From Achromobacter aegrifaciens (lineage in GTDB: Bacteria; Pseudomonadota; Gammaproteobacteria; Burkholderiales; Burkholderiaceae_B): a stretch of DNA of 64,000 nt. How positions within the stretch are numbered: position 1 is the first letter of the stretch; the number at the start of each line of letters is the position of its first letter. Shown here one piece after another: positions 44,690 to 53,845 of the stretch. A program made the position numbers and the translations under genes. The notes under the pieces were generated by a model, which saw only the letters and a list, made by a program, of their open reading frames with translations, was not told where the DNA came from and searched no databases. The stretch is taken from contig NZ_CADIJY010000007.1 in the NCBI RefSeq assembly GCF_902859735.1, forward strand, positions 62,001 to 126,000, given 5' to 3'.

Positions 44690-45400
44690 TCAGGCGCCCA
44701 GGTAGGCTTCCAGCACGCGCGGATGGCCCAGCAGTTCGCGGCCGGTGCCGGTCAGCGCCATGGCGCCGTTCTCCAGCACGTAACCGTGCTGGGCGATCTT
44801 CAGCGCCTGGCGCACGTTCTGCTCGACCAGGAACAGGGTCAGGCCGTCGGCGTTGATCGCGCGCAGGGAGCGGAAGATTTCCTGCACCACGATGGGCGCC
44901 AGGCCCATCGAGGGTTCGTCCAGCAGCAGCAGGCGCGGCTTGGCCATCAGGGCCCGGCCGATGGCCAGCATCTGCTGTTCGCCGCCGGACAGGTTGCCGG
45001 CGATGCCGGTGATCCGTTCCTTCAGGCGCGGGAACAGGTTGAACACGTATTCCAGGTCCGAGTCGACGTTCTTCAGGCCGCGGCGGTAGGCGCCCAGCTC
45101 CAGGTTTTCGAGCACGGTCATGGTGGTGAGGATGGCCCGCCCTTCCGGCACCTGGACGATACCGCGCGCCACCAACTGGTGCGGCGGCAGGTTGGTGATG
45201 TCCTCGCCTTCGAAAGTGATCTTGCCGCGCGCCTTGGGCAGCAGGCCCGACAGCGCCAGCAGCGTGGTCGACTTGCCGGCGCCGTTGGCGCCGACCAGGG
45301 CGGTGATTTCCTTGGCGTTCAGGTCCAGGTCGATGCCGCGGACGGCTTCGATGTGGCCGTAATTGACCTCGAGTCCGCGGACTTCCAGCATGGCGCTCAT
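44690..45400 (-). CDS. livF: Branched-chain amino-acid ABC transporter ATP-binding protein LivF
   Basis: Second ATPase of a HAAT-family importer; 236 residues. Walker A is GANGAGKST, the signature LSGGEQQ and Walker B LLLLDEPSMGLAP. VPEGRAILTTMTV is a LivF marker, and the D-loop and H-switch region is FLVEQNV. The ATG at 45400 overlaps the livG stop by four bases (ATGA), so the two are translationally coupled. It is last in the livJ-H-M-G-F operon. Amino acid specificity is not determined; leucine-type, aromatic or other amino acids and amides are all possible for this family. Confidence 0.95.
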   Translation of the reverse strand: MSAMLEVRGLEVNYGHIEAVRGIDLDLNAKEITALVGANGAGKSTTLLALSGLLPKARGKITFEGEDITNLPPHQLVARGIVQVPEGRAILTTMTVLENLELGAYRRGLKNVDSDLEYVFNLFPRLKERITGIAGNLSGGEQQMLAIGRALMAKPRLLLLDEPSMGLAPIVVQEIFRSLRAINADGLTLFLVEQNVRQALKIAQHGYVLENGAMALTGTGRELLGHPRVLEAYLGA

Positions 45401-46185
45401 TTGGCGGCCTCCGCTTGTTCGGTGTCTTCGTCGTCTTCGCGGCCCAGATAGGCTTCGATGACCTGTTCGTTGTTGCGGATCTCGTCGGGTCCGCCGCAAG
45501 CGATGATCTTGCCGAAGTTCAGCACCGCGATGCGCTCGCACAAGCCCATGACGAAGCGCATGTCGTGCTCGATCATGAGGATGGTGTAGCCGCGGTCGCG
45601 GATCGCCAGGATCTCGCGCATGAGTTCGGCGCGCTCGCCGGTGTTCATGCCGGCGACCGGCTCGTCCAGCAGCAGCAGCTTGGGCTCGGTGGCCAGCGCG
45701 CGCGCCAGCTCCAGGCGGCGCTGTTCGCCGTAGGACAGGTTATCCGCCAGGTCGTTGGCCTTGTGGTCCAGGCGCATCCAGGTGAGCAGTTCGTGCGCGC
45801 GCTCGCGGGCGCGCTTTTCGTGCTCGCGGTAACCCGGCAGGCCCAGCAGCAGGCTGGGGAAGCCGTAGTTCATGTGGCGATAAGCGCCCACCACCACGTT
45901 CTCCAGCAGCGTCATCTCTTTGAAGAGACGGATGTTCTGGAAGGTGCGGGCGATGCCCATGCGCGTGATGCGGTGCGGCTTCTTGTCCAGCACGCTCTGG
46001 CCGTTGAACGTGATGGTGCCGCCGCTGGGCGGCAACAGGCCGGTGATGAGGTTGAAGACCGTGGTCTTGCCGGCGCCGTTGGGGCCGATCAGGCCGAAGA
46101 TGGCGCCTTCGGGAACCGACAGGCTGACGTCATGCAGCACATGCAGGCCGCCGAAGCTCTTGGAGACGGAAGAAAGCTCAAGCAT
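45397..46185 (-). CDS. livG: Branched-chain amino-acid ABC transporter ATP-binding protein LivG
   Basis: First ATPase of the importer; 262 residues from the ATG at 46185. Walker A is GPNGAGKTT, followed by NLITGLLPPSGGTITF. The signature is LSYGEQRRLELARAL, Walker B LLLLDEPVAGM and the switch region MIEHDM. GIARTFQNIRLFKEMTLLEN is the LivG Q-loop. The acidic tail REDDEDTEQAEAAK is a little longer than usual. It overlaps livM by eight bases and livF by four, so the operon is tightly packed. An apparent extension upstream to 46269 only runs through livM. Confidence 0.95.
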   Translation of the reverse strand: MLELSSVSKSFGGLHVLHDVSLSVPEGAIFGLIGPNGAGKTTVFNLITGLLPPSGGTITFNGQSVLDKKPHRITRMGIARTFQNIRLFKEMTLLENVVVGAYRHMNYGFPSLLLGLPGYREHEKRARERAHELLTWMRLDHKANDLADNLSYGEQRRLELARALATEPKLLLLDEPVAGMNTGERAELMREILAIRDRGYTILMIEHDMRFVMGLCERIAVLNFGKIIACGGPDEIRNNEQVIEAYLGREDDEDTEQAEAAK

Positions 46186-47053
46186 GGCGCTTGCCTCCCT
46201 GGCGTCCTTGGCGCATCCAGCGCTTGAAGCGCGCCGGATCCCAGATGCCTTGCGGCAGGAACAACACAATCACCACCAGAATCACTCCATTCGCGACCAG
46301 GCGCAGATCGGCAAAACCGCGCAGCATTTCGGGCAGCACGGTAATGATGAAGCTGCCCAGCACGGGACCGGCCAGGCCGCCGATGCCGCCCAGGATCGCC
46401 ATGGTCAGGATTTCCACGCCACGGTCGAAACCGTATTCGTTGGGGCCGATGAAGAAGGTCAGGTGCGCGTTCAGGGCGCCGGCCAGACCCGCGATCATCG
46501 CGCCGGCCACGAAGGCCAGCATCTTGTTGGCGCGCACGTCGATGCCCATCAGGCCGGCCGCGGTTTCGTCGCCGCGGATGGCGTCGAACGAGCGTCCGAT
46601 CTTGGAGGCCCGCACGCGCCACAGCACGAACAGCACGATGACGACCGACAGCACCACGTGCCACCACTGTGTCAGCTGCGGGATGCCGTTAAGGCCCAGC
46701 GCGCCGCCGGTGATGGACTCGGTGTTGAGGATGGTCACGCGAACCACTTCGCCAAAGCCCAGCGTGGCCATGGCGAGATATACCCCGGACAGCCGCAAGG
46801 TCGGCAAGCCGATCAGCGCCGCCACCAGCGCGGGCGCGGCCATGCCGCCGGCCAGCGCGACCGAGAACGGCGCGTCGTAGTTCATGGTGAGCAGCGCGGC
46901 GGTGTACGCCCCGATGCCCATGAAGGCTGCGTTGGCCATGGCCAGCATGCCGCAAGCCAGGGTCAGCCAGATGGAGAGGGCCAGCAAGGCGTTGGTGCCC
47001 AGCGTGAGCACCAGGTTGCCGTAAATGGCCCAGAAGTTTTCGAATCCGCTCAT
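46178..47053 (-). CDS. livM: Branched-chain amino-acid ABC transporter permease LivM
   Basis: Inner-membrane permease of 291 residues with about eight to nine helices. Family segments are GMLAMANAAFMGIGAYTAALL, RLSGVYLAMATLGFGEVVRV and the cytoplasmic coupling segment GRSFDAIRGDETAAGLMGID. GGIGGLAGPVLGSFII is near the end. It lies three bases after livH and overlaps livG by eight. With LivH it forms the transmembrane channel. Confidence 0.94.
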   Translation of the reverse strand: MSGFENFWAIYGNLVLTLGTNALLALSIWLTLACGMLAMANAAFMGIGAYTAALLTMNYDAPFSVALAGGMAAPALVAALIGLPTLRLSGVYLAMATLGFGEVVRVTILNTESITGGALGLNGIPQLTQWWHVVLSVVIVLFVLWRVRASKIGRSFDAIRGDETAAGLMGIDVRANKMLAFVAGAMIAGLAGALNAHLTFFIGPNEYGFDRGVEILTMAILGGIGGLAGPVLGSFIITVLPEMLRGFADLRLVANGVILVVIVLFLPQGIWDPARFKRWMRQGRQGGKRHA

Positions 47054-47056
47054 TCT

Positions 47057-47938
47057 TTAAGCCTTGCGTTGAACCACTTTGCCGAACAGACCTTGCGGGC
47101 GCACCAGCAGGATCAGGAACAGCAGGCCGAAAGCCACCGCATCGCGCATGGTGGAGCCGATGTAGGCCACCGACAGCACCTCGGCAAAGCCCAGGAACAG
47201 GCCGCCCAGCATGGCGCCGCGGATGTCGCCCATGCCGCCCAGGATGATGACCGCGATGCCCTTGTGCAGCATCGGCTGGCCCATCAGGGGGAACAGCGCG
47301 TTGGAGTACAGGCCGATCAGCACGCCGGCCACGCCGCCCAGGGCAGCCGCGGCGAACGAGGTGGTGACGAACAGTTTTTCGACGTTGATGCCCAGCAGCC
47401 AAGCGGCCTTGGGCGATTCGGCGATGGCGCGCAGGGCGCGGCCGAATTGCGTGCGGCGCATGACGTACATCAGCACGGCCATCAGCGCGAAGGACAGGAA
47501 GATGATGCCCAGTTCAATGACGGTCAGGTGCAGGCCGGCGACCTCGATCACTTCCTCGGGCACGGTGCCGTGCGGGAAACGCAGGTTGCTTGCGCCGAAG
47601 ATGCCCTGGGCGGTGTTGTTCAGGATGATGCCCACGCCGATGGTGGCGATCATGGGGATCAGGTGGGGCGCGTTGCGCTTGCGCAGCGGCTTGAGCACCA
47701 GGTAGTCGATGATGACTCCGGTGAAGCCGGCGACGAAGAACGCTGCCATCAGTCCCGCCCAAAGGGGCAGGCTGAATTGCTGCACGACGAACAGTGCCGC
47801 GTAGGCGCCAACCATGAAGACGGCGCCATGCGCCAGGTTGATCACCCCGAGCACGCCGAAGATCAGCGTGAAGCCCAGCGCGAACAGTGCATACACACAG
47901 CCCAGCGACAAGGCATTGACGAATTGTTGTTCGAACAT
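47057..47938 (-). CDS. livH: Branched-chain amino-acid ABC transporter permease LivH
   Basis: Inner-membrane permease of 293 residues from the ATG at 47938 (MFEQQFVNALSLGCVYALFA). Markers include LGFTLIFGVLGVINLAHGAV, the coupling segment GRALRAIAESPKAAWLLGIN and ILGGMGDIRGAMLGGLFLG. A start at 47986 would add 16 residues not normal for LivH. It is separated from the receptor gene by 169 bases containing two overlapping hairpins. Confidence 0.95.
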   Translation of the reverse strand: MFEQQFVNALSLGCVYALFALGFTLIFGVLGVINLAHGAVFMVGAYAALFVVQQFSLPLWAGLMAAFFVAGFTGVIIDYLVLKPLRKRNAPHLIPMIATIGVGIILNNTAQGIFGASNLRFPHGTVPEEVIEVAGLHLTVIELGIIFLSFALMAVLMYVMRRTQFGRALRAIAESPKAAWLLGINVEKLFVTTSFAAAALGGVAGVLIGLYSNALFPLMGQPMLHKGIAVIILGGMGDIRGAMLGGLFLGFAEVLSVAYIGSTMRDAVAFGLLFLILLVRPQGLFGKVVQRKA

Positions 47939-48042
47939 GATGGGACTTTCCAAAGCTGTGAGGGCCCCATGCAGCGCCCACTGCATGGCCTTGAGCCTCC
48001 CGGCGGGGAGGCATTTCTTTTAGGGTGACGGCCCTGCGATAA

Positions 48043-48102
48043 AAAGCGCCTTGCGAGCGGCCGCGCCGCCCGCAAGGCGCATCCCCCCGCGCGGGGATGC
48101 GC
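48043..48102 (-). terminator. Two overlapping hairpins between receptor and livH genes (terminator/attenuator)
   Basis: Hairpin A uses GCGCCTTGCG / CGCAAGGCGC (48046-48080) with an inner GCGGC/GCCGC stem. On the minus strand it is followed by TTTTT, an intrinsic terminator. Hairpin B uses GCGCATCCCC / GGGGATGCGC (48077-48102). They share 48077-48080, so both outer stems cannot form fully at once. This should lower expression of livHMGF relative to the receptor and could be regulated. Confidence 0.7.
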
Positions 48103-48107
48103 AGCGC

Positions 48108-49262
48108 TTACTTTTCGATGACGTACTTGCCGTCCTTCGTCACGCTGACGATGGGAGCCTGGTCGGCATCGTAGCCGGCGGGCTTGCCGGCGCGGTCGTT
48201 GGCCTGACGGAACTTGAACGGGCCAGTGGCGCCGGTCCAGGTGACCGCGGGCAGCGCGTCGCGCAGGGCTGCGCGATCCTTGGGCAGGTCGCCCGAGATC
48301 TTGACGTTCTTCAGCGCCTGGGCGGCGATGTACATGGCGTCATACGACTGGGCCGCGAACTGGTCCGGCGCGCCATTGAACTTGGCCTTGTAGGCGTCGA
48401 TGAACTTGACGTTCTCGGGAGCCTTGTTCTCGATCGACCAGGGGCTGCCGATCCACAGATTGTTCGACGCGCCGCCAGGGGCCAGGTCGAAAATCTTGAC
48501 CGAGTTCATGCCGTTGCCGCCGATGACGGGAACGTTCAGGCCCAGTTGGCGGGCCTGCACCATGATCGGGGCGCCTTCGGCCAGCAGTGCGGACAGCACG
48601 ATGGCGTCGGGGTTGGTGCCCTTGATCTTGGTCAGCTGGGCCTTGAAGTCCACGTCGCCCTTGGCGAACGTTTCGGTCGTCGTGACCGGGATCTTCTGAT
48701 CTTCCAGGGCCTTCTTGAAGTTGTCGTAGCCGCTCTTGGTGAAAACGTCGTCGTTGCCGTAGAGCACCGCCACGTTCTTCAGGCCGGTCTTGGCCTTGAC
48801 GGTGGCGATGGTGGCCGGCAGCACGTCGGCTTCGGTGACCGAGTTGCGGAACACGTAGTTGCCGATGGAGGTGATGCCGTCAGCGGTATTGGAGGTGCCG
48901 AAGGCGACCGTCTTGGCGGCCTGGGCGATCGGGTCGGCGGCCTGGGCCGAGTTGGACAGCGTCGGGCCGAAGACCATCAGGACGTTGTCCTTGAAGATCA
49001 GCTTCTTGAAGACGTTGATCGCTTCTTCTTTCTTGCCTTGTTCGTCCTCGACCACGAGCACGATCTTGTTGCCGTTGATGCCGCCGGCGGCGTTGATTTC
49101 ATCAGCGGCCAGCTGGAAACCGTTGCGGATCGACACGCCGTACTGGGCGGCGCCGCCCGACAGGGCTTCGGCCACGCCGATCTTGATGTCGGCTGCATGG
49201 GCAGCCGGGACGATACCGGCAGCGATCAGCGCGGCCAGCAGCTTCTTGGTCTTGGATTGCAT
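48108..49262 (-). CDS. Branched-chain amino-acid-type ABC transporter substrate-binding protein
   Basis: Periplasmic receptor of 384 residues (LivJ/LivK-like, Peripla_BP_6 fold). The signal peptide is MQSKTKKLLAALIAAGIVPA with cleavage after AHA. The mature protein starts ADIKIGVAEALSGGAAQYGV. Fold markers are ADEINAAGGINGNKIVLVVE, GNDDVFTKSGYDNFKKAL and FAAQSYDAMYIAAQALK. It is first in the five-gene transporter operon, which is typical and allows receptor excess. The residues that would fix the ligand are not readable by eye. The ATG at 49262 is preferred; the reading from 49370 adds promoter sequence. Confidence 0.94.
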   Translation of the reverse strand: MQSKTKKLLAALIAAGIVPAAHAADIKIGVAEALSGGAAQYGVSIRNGFQLAADEINAAGGINGNKIVLVVEDEQGKKEEAINVFKKLIFKDNVLMVFGPTLSNSAQAADPIAQAAKTVAFGTSNTADGITSIGNYVFRNSVTEADVLPATIATVKAKTGLKNVAVLYGNDDVFTKSGYDNFKKALEDQKIPVTTTETFAKGDVDFKAQLTKIKGTNPDAIVLSALLAEGAPIMVQARQLGLNVPVIGGNGMNSVKIFDLAPGGASNNLWIGSPWSIENKAPENVKFIDAYKAKFNGAPDQFAAQSYDAMYIAAQALKNVKISGDLPKDRAALRDALPAVTWTGATGPFKFRQANDRAGKPAGYDADQAPIVSVTKDGKYVIEK

Positions 49263-49518
49263 GGTTGTTACCACCTTAAAGTCTGTCTCGGAATATTGGT
49301 AATCCGGGCTGATGTAATCCTGCCGGATTGACGTCGGATGCCGCCTAAAGGCGCCATGTTTGCGCGTCAAGACCCGGGATATTACTCCTTTGTATCAGGC
49401 GGCTACTCGAACGCCATTCAACAAAAGCCTACAAACCGCCCATTTTTTTGTAAAAAACGTGTGGTTACTAGCAAAAACCCTAACGCTGGCCGAATGTTAT
49501 TCGGCAGGCGTAAGTGTC

Positions 49519-50616
49519 CTACGTTCTGGCCGATAACGCTACGCCCAGGTATTGGTCGTAGGCGCTTTCGGTCAGGCGGAACCATGGCATTTCGCTGTCG
49601 CGAAAACCCATGTAACTATCATGCATCGCCTTGAATCTGGGGTCTTTGGCGCCCAAGTCCTTGTAGAGTTGCTGCGTGGCCTCGAACGCCAGGTCCATGA
49701 TGGACCGCGGGAATGTACGGATTTGCGTGCCGTTTGCCGTCAATTGGGCCAGAGCGGCCGCGTTGCGGGCATCGTAGCGGGCGATGGCGGCGGCATGCGC
49801 GGCCTGTGCGGCGGCATCCACCACGGCCTGGTAGTTCTTGGGCAGCGCGTTCCAGGCCTCGTCGTTGATATACAGCGACAGCTGCTCGCCAGGCGCCCAC
49901 CAGCCGGGTGCGTAGTAATACTTAGCAACCTTATTAAGACCGAGCTTGTCGTCATCGTAGGGACCCGCGCCCGCCACCGCCTGCAGGCCGTCTTTCTCGA
50001 AGGCTTCGGCCAGCTTGGCGGGATCGGCCTGCTGCGGCGCCACGCCCAGCTTGGCCAGCACGTCGCCGGCCAGGCCGCCGACGCGCATTTTCAGGTCTTT
50101 CAGGTCGCCGGCGCGCTTGATTTCCTTGGTGTACCACCCGCCCATCTGGGCGCCGGTGTTGCCCAGCGGAAAGTTGATGATTTTTTCAGGCTTGAAGAGT
50201 TCGCGGGTCAGCCTCAGGCCGCCGCCTTCGCTCATCCAGGCGTTCATCTGCCTGGCGTTCAGGCCGAAGGGCACGCCAGCGTCGAAGCAGAAGACGGGGT
50301 TTTTGGCGTAGTAGGCGCGGGACGAGGCATGGCCGCATTCCACCTTCTTGGTGGAGACCGCTTCCATCAGGTCCGCGGCGGGCACGATCTCGCCCTCGGG
50401 GAAATGGCGGATGTTGAACTTTCCGCCCGTGGCTTCGGAGACGAACTTGCAGAAGCTTTCGCCGGCGCCGATGCGCAGATCCAGGGCGCTGGGGAAGCCG
50501 GAAGACAGGCGCCAGCTCAATGAGGGCATGTCCTGCGCGAACGCGGGCGCGCTGACGGCGGCTCCGGTGGCGACAGCGCCGAGACCGGCGTGCTTCAAGA
50601 ACGAACGTCGTTGCAT
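49519..50616 (-). CDS. TRAP transporter solute-binding protein (DctP family), orphan
   Basis: Periplasmic receptor of 365 residues. It begins MQRRSFLKHAGLGAVATGAA, a twin-arginine type signal ending SAPAFAQ. DctP-type segments follow: FCKFVSEATGGKFNIRHFPEG, VECGHASSRAYYAKNPVF, KRAGDLKDLKMRVGGLAGDV and WWAPGEQLSLYINDEAWNALP. The KMRVGG strand contains the carboxylate-binding Arg. The Tat signal and the PYDDDKLGLNKVAKYYY segment resemble the mannitol/lactate/2-oxo-acid subgroup, which is inference. No DctQ/DctM membrane genes are adjacent, so it must use a system elsewhere. Confidence 0.92.
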   Translation of the reverse strand: MQRRSFLKHAGLGAVATGAAVSAPAFAQDMPSLSWRLSSGFPSALDLRIGAGESFCKFVSEATGGKFNIRHFPEGEIVPAADLMEAVSTKKVECGHASSRAYYAKNPVFCFDAGVPFGLNARQMNAWMSEGGGLRLTRELFKPEKIINFPLGNTGAQMGGWYTKEIKRAGDLKDLKMRVGGLAGDVLAKLGVAPQQADPAKLAEAFEKDGLQAVAGAGPYDDDKLGLNKVAKYYYAPGWWAPGEQLSLYINDEAWNALPKNYQAVVDAAAQAAHAAAIARYDARNAAALAQLTANGTQIRTFPRSIMDLAFEATQQLYKDLGAKDPRFKAMHDSYMGFRDSEMPWFRLTESAYDQYLGVALSART

Positions 50617-50836
50617 CTCTTTGCTCCTTTACCGCAACACCTGGGACATCACGCAATACCCGCTGGATATTACACGCCGATATGGGCCGACATTAACAGG
50701 ACAGCGGGTAAAGGTTTGCAAATAGAGGGTGACGCGGGTCCGCGAATGGGCAGCGCGCAGGGGCTGCAAAGCAGTGCAAGGACCGGGGGCCGTGCAAGTC
50801 CGCGGCGGCCATGATGTGGCCGCCGCTCTAGCGACG

Positions 50837-52201
50837 TCAGATTCCGGCGATCGCCATCTGCTCGATCAGGATCGAGCCAGTGGTCTTGGTGCCGCGCGAA
50901 ATCGTGTCGGCGCCGACCGCCACGATCTGCTTGAACATGTCGGCGAGATTGCCGGCGATGGTGATTTCCTGCACCGCGTGCTGGATCTGGCCGTTTTCCA
51001 CCCAGTAGCCGAACGCGCCGCGCGAGTAGTCGCCGGTGACGTAGTTCACGCCCTGGCCGATCAGTTCGGTGACGAGAAAGCCCGTGCCCATCTTCTTGAG
51101 CATGGCTTCGAAGTCGTCGCCGCGGCGGGTCTGGGTGGAACTGAACACCAGGTTATGCGAACCGCCGGCGTTGCCGGTGGTCGTCATGCCCAGTTTGCGG
51201 GCGGTGTAGGACGACAGGAAATAGCCTTCCAGCACCCCGGCCGACACCACGCTGCGGCGGCGGGTGCGCACGCCTTCGTCGTCGAAGGGCGAGCTGCCCA
51301 TGGCGCCGCGGATGTGCGGGTCTTCGGTCAGGTTGATGTGCTCGGGGAAGACGGGCTTGCCCAGCGCGTCCAGCAGGAAGCTGGCCTTGCGGTACAGCGC
51401 GCCGCCATTGGCAGCCTGGGTCAAGGCGCCCACCAGCCCCAGCGCCAGGGGCGCTTCGAACAGGACGGGGAACTTGCCGGTGCGGATGCGGCGGGCCGAC
51501 AGCCGCGACAACGTGCGCTCGGCGGCGTAGCGGCCGATGGCCTCCGGCGAGGCCAGCTTGGCAGGATCGCGTTCGGAGCTGTACCAGTAGTCGCGCTGCA
51601 TGCCATTGCCGCGTCCGGCGATGGGCGCGACCGACAGGCTGTGGCGCGAGTACGGATAGCCGCCCAGGAAGCCGCGCGTGTTGCCCATCACGAACTGACC
51701 TTCGTAGGTGCCCACGGTGGCGCCATCGGTATTGGTGATGCGCGGATCGACCTCGCGGGCGGCGCGCTCGGCGCGCAGCGCCAGCTCGGCGGCCTCTTCG
51801 GTGGACACGCCCCAGGCGCGGTGCAGGTCCAGGTCGGGGAATTCGGTGGCCAGCTGATCGGAGTCGGGCAGGCCGGCGGCCGGATCGGCGGCGGTGTGGC
51901 GCGCAATGTGCCAGGCGGCTTCGACTGTCTGGCGCAGCGCCGCTTCGGAAAAGTCGGACGTGGAGGCCGAACCGCGGCTCTGGCCGGCGTAGACCGTCAG
52001 GTCCAGCGAACGGTCGCGGGTCTGTTCGACGGTTTCGATGTCGTTCTTGCGTACGGAGACCGACAGGCCCAGGCTTTCCGAGACTTCCGCCGCTGCGTCG
52101 GAGGCGCCGATCTGGCGCGCATAGGCGAGGGTTTGTTCGACGAGTTCAGAAAAACGCGCGTGATTCGCCGCCAGCGGCAAGGATGAGGAGGTTTTAACCA
52201 T
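50837..52201 (-). CDS. pmbA: Metalloprotease PmbA/TldE
   Basis: Partner of TldD in a cytoplasmic protease that matures microcin-type peptides and degrades unfolded peptides, and is linked to CcdA turnover. From the ATG at 52201 ([20 protein letters not shown]) it has 454 residues. Conserved blocks are [40 protein letters not shown] and [19 protein letters not shown]. TldE lacks the HExxxH motif of TldD, and none is seen here. TldD is not in the window. It is divergent from yjgA by 58 bases, a conserved pairing in proteobacteria. Confidence 0.95.
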   Translation of the reverse strand: MVKTSSSLPLAANHARFSELVEQTLAYARQIGASDAAAEVSESLGLSVSVRKNDIETVEQTRDRSLDLTVYAGQSRGSASTSDFSEAALRQTVEAAWHIARHTAADPAAGLPDSDQLATEFPDLDLHRAWGVSTEEAAELALRAERAAREVDPRITNTDGATVGTYEGQFVMGNTRGFLGGYPYSRHSLSVAPIAGRGNGMQRDYWYSSERDPAKLASPEAIGRYAAERTLSRLSARRIRTGKFPVLFEAPLALGLVGALTQAANGGALYRKASFLLDALGKPVFPEHINLTEDPHIRGAMGSSPFDDEGVRTRRRSVVSAGVLEGYFLSSYTARKLGMTTTGNAGGSHNLVFSSTQTRRGDDFEAMLKKMGTGFLVTELIGQGVNYVTGDYSRGAFGYWVENGQIQHAVQEITIAGNLADMFKQIVAVGADTISRGTKTTGSILIEQMAIAGI

Positions 52202-52259
52202 TGCTGTCCAATTTGCAGAGACGGTTATCATAGCCAAGTCTGTCATTGCGCAGTTTTCC

Positions 52260-52811
52260 ATGAATTCCCATATTGAAGAAGAATCCGTCGACGACGGTTA
52301 CGACGAGAACGGCTACGACCGTCCCAGCAAGTCGCAGGTCAAGCGCGAAATGCACGCCTTGCTGGACCTGGGCAAGCAGCTGATCGAACTGTCCCCCGAA
52401 CGCCTCAAGCAATTGCCACTGGCGGAGCGCCTCTATGAAGCGATCCGCACCGCGCAGCGCACCACCGGGCGCGAGGGCAAGCGGCGCCAGGTTCACTTCG
52501 TGGGCAAGCTGATGCGCGACGCGCCCGCCGACGAGATCCGCGCCCAGCTCGACGTCTGGGAAAACGGCTCGCGCGAGGAAACCGCCGCCATGCACCGGCT
52601 GGAGACCTTGCGCGACCGCCTGCTGGACGACGACGAGGCCCTGACCCGGCTGCTCAATAACAATCCGCAGGCCGACGTGCAACAGCTGCGCGCGCTGATC
52701 CGCGCCGCCCGCAAGGAAAAGCTGGCCAACGCCGCCCTGCTGCAAGGCCAGGAGCCGCAGAAGAAGCACTACCGCGCGCTGTTCCAGGCCCTGAAGACCC
52801 TTACCCTCTGA
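52260..52811 (+). CDS. yjgA: Ribosome-associated assembly factor YjgA/DarP
   Basis: Cytoplasmic helical protein of 183 residues that binds late 50S assembly intermediates. The family patterns are [34 protein letters not shown] and [20 protein letters not shown]. The N-terminus is acidic. It is divergent from pmbA, as in E. coli (yjgA-pmbA), and followed 19 bases later by a carboxylesterase gene that may share its transcript. The newer name darP applies to the same family. Confidence 0.95.
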   Translation: MNSHIEEESVDDGYDENGYDRPSKSQVKREMHALLDLGKQLIELSPERLKQLPLAERLYEAIRTAQRTTGREGKRRQVHFVGKLMRDAPADEIRAQLDVWENGSREETAAMHRLETLRDRLLDDDEALTRLLNNNPQADVQQLRALIRAARKEKLANAALLQGQEPQKKHYRALFQALKTLTL

Positions 52812-52830
52812 TTTTCACCGTCCGCCGTCC

Positions 52831-53508
52831 ATGAACGCTCCGACCGACCTGCTCGATTGCATCGAGATCGAAACCGCCCCCAATCCCACGCACGCCGTGA
52901 TCTGGCTGCACGGCCTGGGCGCCGACGGCAACGACTTCGCGCCCATCGTGCCGGAGCTGGACCTGCCGGCCGGCGCGTCGGTGCGCTTCGTATTCCCCAA
53001 CGCGCCGGTGCAACGCGTGACGATCAATAACGGCATGGCGATGCGCTCCTGGTACGACATCCTGGTCATGGACCTGGTGCGCGTCGAGGACGCCAGCGGC
53101 ATCCGCGCCTCCGAGGCTGCGATCCACAAGCTGATCGCGCGCGAAAACGCGCGCGGCATCCCGACCTCGAAGATCGTGCTGGCGGGCTTTTCGCAGGGCT
53201 GCGCCATGACCCTGCACACCGGCATCCGCCTGCCGGAAAAGCTGGCGGGCATGATGGGCCTGTCGGGCTATCTGCCGCTGCTGGACACGGCCGAGGCCGA
53301 ACGCCACAGCGCCAATCACGACACGCCCATCTTCCTGGCCCACGGCCAGTACGACCCGGTGGTGTCGCTGCCGCGCGCCCAGGCCTCGCTGGCCGAACTG
53401 CAGCGCCTGGGTTACGACGTGCAATGGCACACCTACCCCATGCCGCACTCGGTCTGCGCCGAGGAAGTGGCGGATATCTCCAAGTTCCTGAATCAAGTCC
53501 TGGTCTGA
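52831..53508 (+). CDS. Carboxylesterase / acyl-protein thioesterase-like alpha/beta hydrolase
   Basis: Cytoplasmic alpha/beta hydrolase of 225 residues (phospholipase/carboxylesterase family). The oxyanion segment is IWLHGLGADGNDFAP. The nucleophile is S121 in LAGFSQGCAM, with Asp in GQYDPVVSLP (about D173) and His in YPMPHSVCAEE (about H205). The complete triad argues for activity on short-chain esters or acyl thioesters. It lies 19 bases after yjgA on the same strand. The natural substrate is unknown. Confidence 0.93.
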   Translation: MNAPTDLLDCIEIETAPNPTHAVIWLHGLGADGNDFAPIVPELDLPAGASVRFVFPNAPVQRVTINNGMAMRSWYDILVMDLVRVEDASGIRASEAAIHKLIARENARGIPTSKIVLAGFSQGCAMTLHTGIRLPEKLAGMMGLSGYLPLLDTAEAERHSANHDTPIFLAHGQYDPVVSLPRAQASLAELQRLGYDVQWHTYPMPHSVCAEEVADISKFLNQVLV

Positions 53509-53580
53509 GGACCATGCAGGGCCGCGCCCGGCGGCCCTGATCGCGGCAGATAGGCGCCCGGCGCCCCTGCCCGCCCACTT

Positions 53581-53610
53581 GCAGGCCCTGGCGGCCTGCG
53601 ATTTCATTTT
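53581..53610 (+). terminator. Probable terminator after the carboxylesterase
   Basis: Stem GCAGGCC / GGCCTGC with a 5-base loop followed by ATTTCATTTT. The bases between it and the stop codon (53509-53580) are GC-rich with further small palindromes. Confidence 0.6.
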
Positions 53611-53612
53611 GT

Positions 53613-53626
53613 ATACCAAGTGGTAT
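53613..53626. promoter_or_regulatory. Palindrome upstream of the NMT1-type transporter operon (candidate operator)
   Basis: ATACCAAGTGGTAT has perfect 6-bp arms with a 2-base centre. Its core ACCA-NN-TGGT matches the core of the RutR consensus (TTGACCA-NN-TGGTCAA), but the outer bases differ. It lies 220 bases before the first gene. AT-rich sequence at about 53691-53731 may hold the promoter. The rest of 53627-53845 shows no gene. Confidence 0.45.
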
Positions 53627-53845
53627 CCCAGCCTGGAATTTTCATAGGCTGGCTTTCTTGCGTCCATAGAGAAAAACGCCAACTGCAAAAAGCTTGTCGC
53701 CTATTTGTATTGAATATAGTATTCGATCCAAGCCTTACCGGCCCGAGCAAGCAGTTCGGGCTTCCCTGTTGTTGTTGTCGATCCATCCCATTGGCCGTGT
53801 CGCGCCGGGTTTCGGCGTGGCATTCAAGACGCAGGAGAAAGTCCC

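Noticed and set aside
45920-48028. 702-residue plus-strand ORF
   Set aside because: Antisense to livG, livM and livH; His/Gln/Arg/Asp-rich shadow sequence.
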